From positions 32,587,215 through 32,651,214 of the forward strand of contig NC_067122.1 in the NCBI RefSeq assembly GCF_021347895.1: 64,000 nt of DNA, given 5' to 3'. This stretch comes from Acanthochromis polyacanthus. Taxonomy: Eukaryota; Chordata; Actinopteri; Pomacentridae. The position numbers and the translations under genes are program-made. The first letter of the stretch is position 1; each line of letters opens with the position of its first letter. The notes under the pieces were generated by a model, which was given only the letters and a program-made list of their open reading frames with translations, was not told where the DNA came from and did not search any database. Below are positions 11,511 to 23,663 of this stretch, piece after piece.

Positions 11511-12599
11511 TTTAAAGCAGCAGTATGATAATTGTGCACTGCACAGAGCAGTAGATATACACGCATATTCACACCTTCAGTTAGTTTGTGGTTGACCTGT
11601 TCACTAGTGGCTGAGAGCAACATTGTCCTGTGATTCATTGTACATTACTTCCTCATTAAAAGCACAATCAGATGACAGCAGAAGTCATATACAACTGTCA
11701 CAGTCTGACATCAGAATTGTAAATTACTGGCTGCGGTGGAGTTTTATTTATGTGCAGTGCTTGCAGAAGCTGGTTTTGCACTGAACTCTAATCAACAGTT
11801 TTGCTTGTTAACAGACTGGAGGAACAACTGAACTAGAGTCTGACTCAGCACTAAACGCTGAACTGGATGAACACTGATGTTTACATTTCTTACTGTGTGA
11901 ATCAAATTGCCTTTGTACAGTGAGTAATAACTGCACAATAAGAGAGCAGAGAACTCTTTGAACCGAGCTTAACTAAGACGTTCAATTATTTCTACTCCTA
12001 CAGCAAAATATACCCCCAGTGATTGCAGCAACATGCTATGTCATCTGGTTTTAGCGTACACCTGGCTTACACTGCAACACATTTTGAGCAATTTACTTCC
12101 ATTTCATTGGCCAGATCTAGGATCGTGGTCTAAACCTGTGTTGTTCCCAGATTATTTGGTGATGTGAGAAGATTACAGGTCCAGTCATAAACCTCCTGAA
12201 CTGCTCGTTGACTGACTGGGGCTGAATGATTTAATATACAACATGTTTAATATTTGTGAGTTCAAACTGCGTTGAGCACGATTCATCATAGTAATGCCCA
12301 GAGCAGCGTACACCGTCACCAAACAGCAGTAAACATTCTAGACATTTGCTTATCCCGACTCACCTTCAGCTTTTCTTTAGTTTTTTCACTGCAAAGTAGT
12401 ATTAACTTTGCCATCCATTCCGTTTTTATATCTATCTTCCCATGAGATCAGGAGGTGGTGCACTGATCCTTGATTGTTCCCTCTGGCACCATAATCTTAA
12501 TTATATCCTGTATTGTGTACTGCATCAGTATTTTAAATAGCATGTTCATGTCTGACATAAGAGAGAAGAACATATGTGAAGTTTTTTTCTGTGTGTGTA
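11511..12599. other. Stretch without recognised gene
   Basis: I see no motif, repeat or convincing coding frame here. Confidence 0.3.
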
Positions 12600-12920
12600 A
12601 TGCAACTCAAATTCCACTCCTTAGCTTTATCAGCAGGACAATGAGCTGAAACATACTTCCAGTGCTGTCTGGCCATGAAGCAGAGTGATGAGTGCTGCAT
12701 CAGAAGACCTGACAGATGGCCTGTCTCCTCACTGAAATAAACCAACCTGAGATGATTTGGGATGAGATGGAGTGCAGAGTGAAAGGAAAGCAACCGACAA
12801 GTGTTCTACATATGTGGGAACTTCTTCAAGACCGTGCAAAAAGCTCCAGGGGACGGCCTTGTGAGACTGGAAAATAAATTTTGAAGCATCTGATGTTCAA
12901 AATAAATTTTGCTTTGTTTA
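12600..12920 (+). pseudogene. Tc1/mariner transposase C-terminal remnant
   Basis: The plus strand gives QQDNELKHTSSAVWP-like sequence, then NQPEMIWDEMECRVKGKQPT and SVLHMWELLQD. These match the second catalytic Asp block and the C-terminal end of a Tc1-like transposase. The SPDLNPIE block has decayed and frames shift. The copy is dead and has no visible terminal repeats. Confidence 0.75.
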
Positions 12921-13372
12921 CACTTTTAGAATTTTGTTTCCACTGATACACTCCAGCGTATTGCATAAATCACAGTCTTATTTCACTATTCCATCAACAG
13001 TTTAAATTTAAAAAAAAGAAAGAAACTTGAGAGCAGTTGCAGGAGCTAAATCAGATTCTGTGTCATCACAAATGTACCAACTGAGGTGTGTTCCCCAAGT
13101 TGAATAGCGATGGCCCAACAGACTGACCAGCAAGAGCATATTATTCCTGATCTCTTTGTTCAAACACAATCTGCTTTTTAACTGCATTGGTTAAAAGCCT
13201 TTGCAGGCATCTCCTGGTGGTGTAATGTGCTGCTGGGGCTGTTGGAAGCTGTCCAGTTTAGGGGATGGAATTGGCACTTTCCTGCTTTCCAAGCCCAGCC
13301 TCTCTGTGTTTCCATCTATCTGTCTCTCTGTCAGTGTGTCTCTGGGGAAATTGAGGCCCTTTGCTGACACAC

Positions 13373-13403
<31 letters not shown>

Positions 13404-13942
13404 GCACACACGTTCACAGTATCTCTCTCTTTCTCGATGTCACTCTTGTTCCTTACTTCCCTCCATCCATATCCCGTCCTTTCTTCTCTCAGCCTCAGGG
13501 GTATTTGAGGCCAGAGCAGCTGCTGTCGTATCAGGAGTCATCCAGTGTGACAGAATGACAACCATCACACAGGCTCAGTCCTGCTGGACCAGCCGACTGA
13601 CTGCTCGCCACAACACACAGACGCATATACAGAGATATAGGGAAACAAACATGTTGATTATGCCTTTACTATTCTGTCAGCCCATGCTAAAGCTCCGTCT
13701 ACTGCACAATAAATAATAAATGCCAAGTTCTTCTTAGCGGGTAAGTGTCTCCCTTGTACTTTCTTTTCTTTTGTCTCCATTCCTCCAGGGCACTAAAAGA
13801 ATATTCTCGCTTTTGTTCTTTTGTCTCATAGAAAATGTCTGTGGTTATATTTGTATGCACTCAATTTCATTCTTTCAGAGAGCAGATGTTCTGATGGACA
13901 GCAATCTTTGTGTCTGCATGTAGGGTGAAGCGCATAGCTAAC
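12921..13942. other. Stretch without recognised gene
   Basis: The region includes a pyrimidine-rich low-complexity part (13290-13500). The long open frames there are composition artefacts of the CT tract. Confidence 0.3.
13373..13397. repeat. (CT)n microsatellite
   Basis: A pure run of about twelve CT units. Confidence 0.95.
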
Positions 13943-14384
13943 CAGTCCCTCCAGGATTTCGCGGGCGTTTTTCGTGATTGTTGCGGCCGAAAATGTCTGA
14001 CTTCGCGGCAGCTTTTCTAAAAAATTGTGGTAAAAGTTGCGATGTTTTAAGCTTATTTGTTGTGATGAAATTGCAGGAGACAGTGACAATTGTTAAAAAG
14101 CTGCATTTTTACAGCTTGTAGAACATGTTTCAACACTGTAATAGACAATATTTATTCCGAAACGTTCCAACCCATTTCCACAAAAGCTGACACAACATGG
14201 TGGGAAATCAGCAGCAGCCAGATACTGGTTTAACATGAAGTGGTTGGTAGATTTGTGGCACAAAATGATCATTTACTATTGAATGAATCATATTCGGACA
14301 TATCTGTCAGTGGCTCCAAAAGTTCATTTCACTTCCTGGCACACACGTGTTCACACACAGACGCTCACGGTTTGTCACGTCAAT

Positions 14385-15060
14385 TAACAAGAACAGCACT
14401 GAGAGAGCGCAGTCCTCCACCAAGACTGTTCATTACCTGACCTTGTGCTGAACACAGGTGTGTGTTCTGCATGTGTACATGCCTAATCGTGTGACCTAAA
14501 TATGTAGCGGGTGACGGGAATTGATGGGACTCAGAAACACCCCCACAATTTAATCAACTTTTCCTTGTATCATTTCCGATACGTCCACAGTGGTAGATTT
14601 GTTGTAGGATCACAATCATGTGATCGTCAGCAGGCTGCTGAGGTAGCGTTCACTTGTTGCCATGGCTACATGGCATGGTTATATGCTTTGTTTTAAATAA
14701 TGAATGTTTGTTTTTATGGACCAAGGACTACAGATGGAAATTAGCTTGAAGCTAAATCTGGTGCAGCCATCTTTTTAATGTAACTGCACGCTGTCCTTTT
14801 TCAAATAAACTTGAATGAATGAATGCTACCGTGCTGCTATCAGACGTTGTGCTGCTACCTCAATGGGAAATCCTTATCAAATCCATGGATCCAAACTTTA
14901 AGCCGTATCACTGCTGAAGTCTAATCATTTGGTCCTTGTGTCATTTCTGACCGACCCTGAAAACTTCATTTAAATCCCTGAGTCTGTTTCTGAGTGATGT
15001 TGGTCACAGAGGAAGGATTCACACACGCTGATCGTCACATAACTCTGCCGTGTTCTTTGG
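14385..15060 (+). repeat. Interspersed repeat R1, copy 1
   Basis: This sequence recurs at 50444-50840 (inverted) and 54057-54262 (direct). Shared landmarks are CCTAAATATGTAGC, GATGGGACTCAGAAAC, TGATCGTCAGCAGG, AATGGGAAATCCTTA and ATCCATGGATCCA. The ends near 14410 (CCACCAAG) and 15052 (CTTTGGTGG) are roughly inverted, so it may be a MITE. Copy 1 is split by a LINE tail at 14707-14824. Confidence 0.7.
14707..14824 (+). mobile_element. LINE 3' tail, 5'-truncated insertion
   Basis: The sequence contains CAGATGGAAATTAGCTTGAA and ends with CAAATAAACTTGAATGAATG, a non-LTR retrotransposon 3' end common in fish, with a short GAAT-type tail. It interrupts repeat R1. AATGAATG occurs on both sides (14699-14706 and again at the right edge), compatible with a target duplication, though the tail has the same motif. 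Confidence 0.55.
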
Positions 15061-15843
15061 TGGAATAATTAATCTAATTTACCTTCATTCTTTCAGAGCT
15101 CTAACAGATCTGGATGAAACAGTTTCCATCATGGTGATTTGTCTGGTCTGTTGTCTGATCATTTCAGCTGTTCTAATACGTTTAGTGTTTTTAAAAAAAA
15201 AGTGTGTATCAATGGATGATTTTTTTTTTTTTTATGTATTCCACCACAGTATTGCACGGGTGTAAAACAGTTTAGCTCCGCTTTGGTGAAGAACATCAGT
15301 GAATTAATTGTTTATCACGGTCTTCAGCAGTAATCTTTGTTGGTAAATGAGAGACATTAGTATCGCACATGTCTGCACCTTCAAACCATAAACAAGGAAG
15401 GGAATTTGATGATGTACGTGCATTAGGTTTGAGCTGGGAGCTGCTATGATTGGTGGAACTCACAGGAGGAGGGCCAAAATAGTGGGAAAGTTGCAGTGAT
15501 TGGACAAAATTGCAAGGCCGTGCAAAATTCGCAGAGATTGGTTGATTTCATGTGAATTTGTGCAATCGCAACATCGCAAATTCCTGGAGGGACTGACTAA
15601 CAAACTGAAGAAGCAGGGTAAACAGGTGGCCCAGCTCTGGGCAACGTTAACTTCATTACAGCTGGTTAAGTTCACAGCTAAAGTGCAAGAGGGCGAGCTT
15701 TAAATATATTTCTCTCACTGCCGCACCTTTACATAAGAGGTTTTGGGACAATCAAGATGATCAGTGGCTCAAAAATATCACAGTGATACAATGTTTCAGA
15801 AGGGAAAATGCATCATTAGTCAAAAAATGTTATGGTAGAGAGC

Positions 15844-15845
<2 letters not shown>

Positions 15846-15905
<60 letters not shown>
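15846..15905. repeat. (TA)n microsatellite
   Basis: About thirty TA units with a single interruption (ACATA) in the middle. Such tracts can extrude as cruciforms. Confidence 0.95.
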
Positions 15906-15908
<3 letters not shown>

Positions 15909-16265
15909 TACCTATATTCATTCTATTCTCTGATCAAGTGACAGTTGGATGGAAGGTCAGCAGAACCAGAAGAAAAGAATAAAAAATAGAATAAAGTTTC
16001 TTGCATGCAGTGTTTCAGGCTAAACAACTTTTTTTAAAAACAAATTTATTCCTTATTGATACGACATGCCAGTTCGAAGGAGGCCCATGATGGATATTTC
16101 AGTCGTTACATGCTATACACTGCTATACATGTTCTGTCAAAAACCCTACAACTTAAATAACAGCTATATACCAACTCAATACTTTTTGATTAAAAGCGCA
16201 CATGTTTTTTTGGGGGCACCACCGAACATGAAATTTGGAAATTAATTTCAGAATTTTCCAGATTG

Positions 16266-16636
16266 TGGCTGCACAGTGGAGTAGTGGTTAGCACTTTCCC
16301 CTTGCAGCAAGAAGATCCCCGGTTCAAATCCCGGCCAGGGATCTTTCTGCATGGAGTTTGCATGTTCTCCCTGTGCATGCGTGGGTTTTCTCCGGGTACT
16401 CCGGTTTCCTCCCACAGTCCAAAAACATGCTGAGGTTAATTGATTACTCTAAATTGTCCGTAGGTGTGAATGTGAGTGTGATTGTGTGTCTGTATATGTA
16501 GCCCTGTGACAGACTGGTGACCTGTCCAGGGTGTCCCCTGCCTTCACCTGAGTCAGCTGGGATAGACTCCAGCACCCCCCATGACCCTAGTGAGGATAAA
16601 GCGGTATATAGAGGATGGATGGATGGATGGATGGAT
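16266..16636 (+). mobile_element. tRNA-derived SINE (family 1), near complete
   Basis: Head with TAGTGGTTAGCAC and box B-like GGTTCAAATCC, the full body shared with the copy at 7357, and a clean (GGAT)n tail at 16616-16636. I could not find a flanking duplication. Confidence 0.9.
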
Positions 16637-17513
16637 GTGTATGCATGTAACAGAAACAACAATAAAGCAGACTTTGACTTCTTAACAGTTTCCTACCAAA
16701 AGTACAGCTGTGAGGAAGGGGGTCTGGATTCTTTTTATGTTGTTATGGAATGTTCTGCTCCTCAGTCCACTTCACAGGTGAAACCAGGTGTAAATAAATT
16801 AGTAGTAGTGATGATGGTCAATAAAATTAAGAGATAAGTGAAAAAACAGCTGTCAGTGGTATTGTAATCAAGCCTTTGTTTGTTGTAAATAGTTTAGTCC
16901 ACCTGTGCATTTTCATTGTCTTCCTCGATTTGTCAGGATTTTTTGTGACTATTTGACTAGATCTCAGCAGTATCCTTGTAAGTGAATGAAATGAGAATCA
17001 AACTCTAATCACTTCTAAATAAATCACAACACTTTTCTGGGCATCTGTTTCTATGAAATTGTTTACCTGAAGTATTGAACAAGAAAATCTTGATCTGTGT
17101 ACCACTTCTGTAGATAGAAAATCAGAGGAGCACCACAATCTGGTTGATTTTTCTGCTGGGAACAAAGAATGTCTGTACCAAAACGCACAACAATTTACCC
17201 AGTGGTATTGAGATTTTTCATTCTTTAATACGTGTGGGACTGACTGACATTTCCATCCCTGTAGCCATGCTAACCTGCTAAATACAGAGTGAAAGACAGA
17301 ACAAATACAATATATTCGTGTTGTTTGCTTTTCTAAATGGAAAAGATGATCTCCATATCTTTGACAGAGGCTGCTGGAAACAGACAGCATAGTTCCCCTT
17401 CAACAAAACCTTGTAGAAGTCATGGTGCAGCATCAAATGCAGGTAAAACGATCAAAATCCTTTTGTTCTTTTTTTCTGTTAGACTGAATATTAAACTGAA
17501 CCTAAAACCAAGC
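16637..17513. other. Stretch without recognised gene
   Basis: A 130-codon minus-strand frame (16998-17390) shows no domain I recognise. No repeats are obvious. Confidence 0.3.
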
Positions 17514-17515
17514 AT

Positions 17516-17605
<90 letters not shown>
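17514..17605. repeat. (TG)n microsatellite, about 46 units
   Basis: A nearly pure TG run of 92 bp. It can adopt Z-DNA and is likely length-polymorphic. Confidence 0.97.
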
Positions 17606-17607
<2 letters not shown>

Positions 17608-17737
17608 CTGTTCACATTGCTATTAAATTTATGCTTTGATTTTTTTGTTTTATTTTGATTTCATGCAATGCATTATTAGTGCAATTTGACAGTCCACTGT
17701 TGGCACTTTAGCAATGTATGTGAAAGTTTGTGAGTGT

Positions 17738-18135
17738 TACAGCCCGTAAATCGAACATGGGTCACAGGAACACATAACACACAAGGGTGCTGTAGTTTAA
17801 AGCAAGCTTATTAAAACACGATGTCAGTAGCAACACAAGCAATAATAATAATAATAATACAGGAGTATTGTGGTCAGTGTGAATATTGATGGACAAGCTG
17901 AAGCAGTGCTAGGAAAACAGCCCAGAGGGTGCTCCACACCGTCAGGAGCATCTTGTAAGAAGACTACGTCAGCTTCTGCATCCCATCTATATACAACCAA
18001 TTTGAAATGCAAAGCAAAAGATAATGCAGCAAGGAATGGAGCATGAGTCAGAAGGCCTTTAGTACACTCAAACAGCTGATGGAATTGAGGGGACCAAGGA
18101 ACTTTGGTTTGTGAGTGGGGCAACAGCAGCACATA
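17738..18135 (-). pseudogene. Ty3/gypsy pol (RNase H) remnant with LTR-like end
   Basis: On the minus strand from about 18130, the translation runs VPWSPQFHQLFECTKGLL, then a THAPFLAAL block, a FKLVV segment and VVFLQDAPDGVEHPLGCF. This matches the start of the RNase H domain that follows reverse transcriptase in Ty3/gypsy elements (W.P.C..AF..(K)..L..APVL, then FKLEVDAS, then GAVL.Q...G..HP). The usual catalytic VDAS motif is altered (VVYRW), so the enzyme is dead. An AAT microsatellite follows. The plus-strand sequence TGTTACAGCCCG at 17738 reads GTAACA on the minus strand, like an LTR end. The rest of the element is gone. Confidence 0.7.
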
Positions 18136-18749
18136 AGTTCTCCCCGAAACTTCTACACTAACCTACCATGCATTCTTTAAACAGCCCTGCACTGTGGCCA
18201 CAGACAGTCAGCTTCACTCATTTCACCTTCTCACTAGCATTTGACAGCAATGCCAGCGCAGCAGAACACTGCCAGCAAAGTGTGACCTGGGCACAACCTA
18301 CTTATTATGATGATATGGTGTCAACATTTTATTGTGTGTCATCATCAACTTTGAATGACACAATTTGATGTGGCAATGATGGAAAAGTCAAATACCCTTT
18401 TCTCCACTAAATACAGGTTGTTGTATCATATGGCTGTTAACCTGTGTCTGCATTTTATTTTTATTTTAAAGAAAGTCATTTTTCAAACTTCATTCTTAGG
18501 CACCACAAGGTCAAACATGAAGACTAAGAAGGGATCATGACTCTGCTGTATCATAAGATGCTCTCCTGACTAATGTGCATAACCAAGACTTTCACTCTGC
18601 CCATCCCCCATCAGGCACTTTAACAGGTGCAGGATTCAAGAAAAAACTTCATGACTCCTCCTACACTGGAAAAACATGTAATGGAACTGTATCAATACCA
18701 CATTCAAAGTTTGAACATTTGGTTGAATGTGTTTATTTGAGGACAAATG

Positions 18750-18750
<1 letters not shown>

Positions 18751-18814
<64 letters not shown>
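18751..18814. repeat. (TATC)16 microsatellite
   Basis: A pure tetranucleotide array of 16 units. Confidence 0.98.
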
Positions 18815-20439
18815 GAGAACCAGCCATAGTAGCACTTATCAGCATTGCCACACAATTGCAAGATTAAACTTTTTGAAGGAACATGAAGATAAGAAGCCTA
18901 ACAAGAGCCCATTCTTTATTCAGACCAGACCATGATACATTTGGTCAGATACAGTCCAGCGTGTTTGGTGTAAACCGAGTCAGGACTGCGACAGTGAATG
19001 CATAGTCCCAACAGCGAAGCTCAAAGTGTGATAATATAGAGCTGCATGCAAAATTTGTTGGAGACATGACATTTACAGAATGAATTAGTGGTACTGTCTC
19101 TCATGAATGCCTGTCAGTATGCTAAAATACTGACTGACAAGAAGCCTAGTCTCCAGAAGAGGTATTTTCCAGCATGATAACATTCCAAGTACACTGTCAA
19201 AATCACACGAGTCCCTAAAGAAAAAGAAAAAAAAGAATAAATATAGTCTTGCTCTGCCCACATATTCTGTAGAACATATTTGTCTGGATGCGCCACATTA
19301 TCATCTTGCTAATGAGTAAAAAACAGTCTGGTTGTTCAGGGCTTCAGTAAAAAATCACAGTCATTGTAGGCAGGGCAAAACAAAGGATGCAGCTCTGGTG
19401 TTCCCTCAACATAGTGACAGAGGCATTGTTGTGGTCGAGCATTTTCAGTGTGGTAAGTAATATGTACTGACTTGTGTTCCCTTAAGTTTCTGCTGTCAAA
19501 TCTTTATTTTCAATACAGCAAATCTAAAAACAGGATAAATGTGCAAGTATGATTTGATGAATTTACACATGGCGATATACACAAATGAAACTAAACTAAA
19601 CTAGAAGAGCTGCAGAGGGGAAAACAGAGTAAAGCAATGTTGTTGTTCTGGAAGAGATGTTGTACTGGAAGAGCTATACGATAAAGGGATGTTAAAAAAC
19701 TTGTACTAGGACTTCCAGATTTGGCTCATGATGGAGTGGGTAGCAAGCCGGGAAATCCTAGTCAAACTCTGACAAAATCTGAAACAAACCACTGCAACCT
19801 CAGTCAACACACACAGCTCGAGCTGTCCACAGCTCGGGACAATCGGACTGAAACATCGAGTCAAGATGAAAACGCACCCGAAGCTAATGCTTTAAACTGT
19901 GGTTAGGTTTAAACTGTGACTGCTAGCTTAAACTGGCATTAGCAACCAAATATTAATGTTGTTAATTTAATATGATTCGTTAGGTAAATGTGTCATTTTC
20001 TAAATTAGTATTTAATTTGTATTTGAGTATGTTTAAATGCCCTTTACCATGTTAATAAAAAAGAAACAAATATTACAAACAAATGAATTAATTAATACAT
20101 TTTTTTTCTTTGCAGTTTTGTGTCCCTACTGGGCTTCGTAGACTCTCCATGTAGTCATAGGTCTGATTTCTATCATTCCCTGCCTTGCCTGTTAGTGTCA
20201 CCCTTGCCCTGCTCCCATTATTTCTGCTACCTTTGCCTGAGCATGTTAAATCTTTATTCTTTATTTCTGCACTTGGGTCTCTGTACAAACTGTGACCTTA
20301 TCATCAGTTGTACTGACTTCAGTTTTATTTGAAAAATGCCAATTCATAACAAGTCATCTCAAAGGAGTTCATAAGGTGAAAACTTTACAATTATGGAGAG
20401 AAACATTAAAAAACATCAAAAGATTCCTTTGAGCAAGCA
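18815..20439. other. Stretch without recognised gene
   Basis: Sequence at 20115-20310 has the pyrimidine-rich look and the CTGCACTTGGGTCTCTG end seen in the solo LTR at 21208, so it may be a decayed LTR piece. Nothing else is recognised. Confidence 0.3.
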
Positions 20440-20800
20440 TTTGGAACAAGTTCCACCTCCATGCTTTACTGTTGAGATGATGCATTCTTTGTAGCAGTCC
20501 TGGCTAGAAACTGATTTCCATTATCAACCCTTGTGCCAAGCCTGAGAAACTTTCCTGTTTTTGAGAGATACAATATGCACTTAGTGCCCCTTTTTCAGGT
20601 GTCATTTTAGGAGGATGGTCACTGTGGCTCAGTCTAGTGATAATGTTTAGTTTTATATCTGCTGATTGCTGCTGCCATTGTATTTTAATTGATTTGTAGC
20701 TGCTCTCTGATCTACTACAATAGTTGCCATGTTTGAAGTCTTGCAATTGGATTTTCCATTCCTCTGGCAAATCTTTTCCAGGCCAGTGATGGAAACATGC
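20440..20800 (-). pseudogene. Possible Tc1 transposase remnant
   Basis: CCACCTCCATGCTTTACTGT followed by TGAGATGATG and TTCTTTG resembles the antisense of the Tc1 transposase block around TVKHGGGS. Later similarity is weak and no frame survives, so this is tentative. Confidence 0.35.
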
Positions 20801-21207
20801 AGATAGACACTGCTCATAGGCCCAAAACTGAAAAAGTTCAAGTGTTCATAGGTCACTTTGACAGCGTTTATGAATCAGACTAATTGTGAATTACTGGTGT
20901 ACTCAGTTTTGTGGCCTGTATTTTCAGCATAGTCTTTGCAAAATATTTGTTTTTGATAGTTCATCAGAGGAATTTCTCTACTTGTCGATTTAGAAACAAT
21001 GTAACTTTTGAAGTGACACAAATTTTAATCATTTGACATTTAAGTTACATTGGACTTGTCTTGCATACTGATTGCTTTTTAGATCTGTAATTTAGCTCAG
21101 AACATGAGTCTGACATGTTATCTCTGTTCTAGAGAGAAAGGTTTGCTGCGACCAGCAAAAGAGAATGGACAACAACAAATCCAACTTAATTTGTATGGAA
21201 CCTTTTG

Positions 21208-21946
21208 TGTCATGGTCCCACTCCTGCTCCTGTCTTTATTTCCTCCTCTGTCTCTCTCTCCCGGTCACTCGCCCCTGGCTCTGCCAGCTGATTGCAGCAT
21301 GAGCTTCAGCTGCAGTTAATCAGCCAATTCCACTCACCTGCTCCCCTCCTCAACTATATAAGCCCTCGCTTCCCTCAGTCAGTGCATTGTTTGACAAAAT
21401 CCACTTCTGGACGATGTCTGCTCTGGACTCTGCTGCTTCCCCCTGTTTGGACTCTCCAACCTAGGACTCTGTTGTTTGGATATCCTCAGCCTGTTTAGTT
21501 TCTTTGGTTTGTAGTTTCCTCCAGTTTGTGAGTACCTTCCCTCAGTTGTTGTTATATTGAGCTTTTTGTGCCACAGCCTTAGTTTGGTTTCTGTCCTGCC
21601 TCAACAGTTCTGATCACAATATTTGAGTTTTTGGAGTTTGCTGAAATAAAGACCCTTTTTTCATTATAACCACTGAGTCTGTCTGTTGTCTGCACTTGGG
21701 TTCTCTACCCCCTAGATCAGGGGTGTCAAGATCCGTTCCTGGAGGGCCACTATCCTGCATGTTTTAGATGTTTCCCTCTTCCAACACAGCTGATTCAAAT
21801 GATCAGGCTCATTATCAGGCTTCTGCTGAGCTTGATGATGAGCTGATCATTTGAATCAGGTGTGTTGGAAGAGGGAAACATCTAAAACATGCAGGATAGT
21901 GTCCCTCCAGGAACTGAGTTTGACACCCCTGCCCTAGATCGTAACA
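21208..21946 (+). mobile_element. Solo LTR, split by a hAT MITE
   Basis: The unit begins TGTCATGG and ends CGTAACA. It is flanked by a perfect 5-bp duplication TTTTG (21203-21207 and 21947-21951). It carries a TATA box (CTATATAAG at 21354) and a polyadenylation signal (AATAAA at 21645), the layout of a retroviral-type LTR. No internal region or second LTR is present, so it is a solo LTR left by recombination between two LTRs. Removing the nested 214-bp MITE and its duplication leaves an LTR of about 517 bp. The TGT...ACA ends, CTGCACTTGGGTTCTCT stretch and 5-bp duplication suggest a Ty3/gypsy-type element, but the family is inferred. Confidence 0.88.
21718..21931. mobile_element. Palindromic hAT-type MITE with 8-bp target duplication
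   Basis: The 214-bp unit starts CAGGGGTGTCAAG and ends TTTGACACCCCTG. Almost the whole length pairs with itself; for example TTTTAGATGTTTCCCTCTTC is matched near the other end. It is flanked by a perfect 8-bp duplication CCCTAGAT (21710-21717 and 21932-21939), which is diagnostic for hAT transposition. It encodes nothing and would have been moved by a hAT transposase made elsewhere. Confidence 0.92.
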
Positions 21947-21951
21947 TTTTG

Positions 21952-23539
21952 AAAATTGAAGGTTTTTTTTTTTTACAGTAAAACAATTGCCCTCTAAAAA
22001 AACAATATGAACATGCAATATAATAAGTCAATGCATTTTTATTTTGTCATTAAAAAAAAAAATACTAATGCATTTTAGAAGAAGACAAACTAGTTTCATT
22101 TCTGAGTTTTAGATTACTTCCTATGCAGAGATTTCCCAAAGATAATCAGACACACTCCACAATGTCATTTTGGTCACACCAAGGGATTCCACAGTGGGAA
22201 TAGAATAGTCTCTGGTACAGCCCTGCTTTGTGTGACAGAATGCTTTAATGTACATGCATGGCATATGATACCGGTCTTTAAACTTGTAAAAATTCCCCAC
22301 ATGTAAGTCAGAAGTGTGAAAGAGTGTGTTTCTCTTTGTCAAATGTCAGAGTGAGGACGCTGAGAGCAATGTAGTCTAACCTTGGTCGGACAGCCACCAG
22401 CAAACAGAACAAGTTTTCTGCTTTCTCTATCTCTGCATTGTCACTTTAATTCAATTCCCATAGCTGTTTTACACTTTGAAGGAACATGCTCACCTCCGTC
22501 AGAATCATTTGTTCTCCTTACACATTTCCACCACCTGAAGATTAAGTTCAAATGATTATGGTGAACTTCATATTTTTTGTTATTTTAACACACACTATGT
22601 AAAGATCAAAACCCAAACTGTGTAGTTCTTTCAATAATTTGCATGTGTTTTTATACAGCAATTTCCTTGAACAGCTGGCCACTGCATTTTCTTTTTCTGT
22701 GATCTATATCAAAACTTAAAAATTGGTTGTTTTGGAAGAAATAACAGCCACAGATTTTTCCACATTTCACGCAAGTGTGTATTCGGAGAGGTAGGGTGGT
22801 GTTTTGGGGGAAATATAGTTTGTGTGTGTGTGTTAATGGTAATCAAGGAACAGGTCACCAAGTGTATCAGCGTGGTTCATGGATGTGATTTAATAGCATT
22901 AAGACAACAGTGGAGCTACATGGCAGAGAAAATATGCACAGATTAACCACAACATTAAATCCTTTGATTATCTCATTGTAATGATACCTGTGAAGGGGTG
23001 GGACATACTGAGCAGCAAGTGATCACATTGTTTCTGAAGTTCATTTTTGGAAGCAGGAGAAATGTCCAAGAAGCTGGCGATATGTGGAGTAGCAGCAACG
23101 ACTCGACTCTGTCTTTTCAGTGTCCTTTGTGTATTCACAGACACAAGAGTCTGTCGGACTAGTCATAGGGCTTCCCCTTTCCCTCTGAATTGGAAAGAAC
23201 TGCCAGGATCCCTGCTTCAGTCCCTGCTTGATCCTCCTTTTGTCTATTCCTCTCGTTCTCCCTCTCTGTCTCCGCCTCTATGTCTCCCTCACTAATCCTC
23301 TCTCTCCCTCTCTAGTCTTTCCTGCCCGGCATGCAAAATGCCTGATGGCATTGATTGGAAACAGCTACACGGATTGGCATACGTTCTCTCAATCCCCTCT
23401 CTCCATAAAAGCCCACCAGGTCATTCTTCCATACGCTGCCAGACCAAAGATTCGCATTCCCTGTATCCCTGCTGATTACCGACATGTCTTCAGCCTGCTT
23501 CCTTCAAGCCACTGTTGCCTGACCACCCTGTATCAGCAA
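21952..23539. other. Stretch without recognised gene
   Basis: Only a short TG run (22821-22833) and a pyrimidine-rich part (23230-23320) stand out. The open frames at 23047-23554 look compositional. Confidence 0.3.
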
Positions 23540-23663
23540 TATATGTCACAGTAGAGATGGCAATTCAGTAAAATTGGCAATTCTCCGAGTAGAGATTGCA
23601 ATTGGCATCTCTACTAGAAGAATTGCCAATTCTACTGAATTGCCATCTCTACTGTGACATATA
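23540..23663. repeat. 124-bp palindromic element
   Basis: The left arm 23540-23586 (TATATGTCACAGTAGAGATG and on) is the inverted complement of the right arm 23617-23663, with few mismatches. The 30-bp loop contains a further 8-bp stem (GTAGAGAT/ATCTCTAC). The unit looks like a very short MITE or an extruding hairpin. Its right end abuts the TA target of the Tc1 element at 23664. Confidence 0.85.

Larger units (their letters stand above)
13943..15595. mobile_element. hAT-type element with nested repeats
   Basis: The left end CAGTCCCTCCAGGATTTCGC at 13943 is answered by the inverted end TTCCTGGAGGGACTG finishing at 15595. These are terminal inverted repeats of a type I associate with fish hAT elements. 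The subterminal parts (to about 14110 and from about 15480) are rich in CGC/GCG and short repeats, as is common at hAT ends. No transposase frame survives. The centre is taken up by repeat R1 and a LINE tail. Flanking bases (TAGCTAAC left, ACTAACAA right) do not give a clean 8-bp duplication, so small indels have occurred at the edge. Confidence 0.7.
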
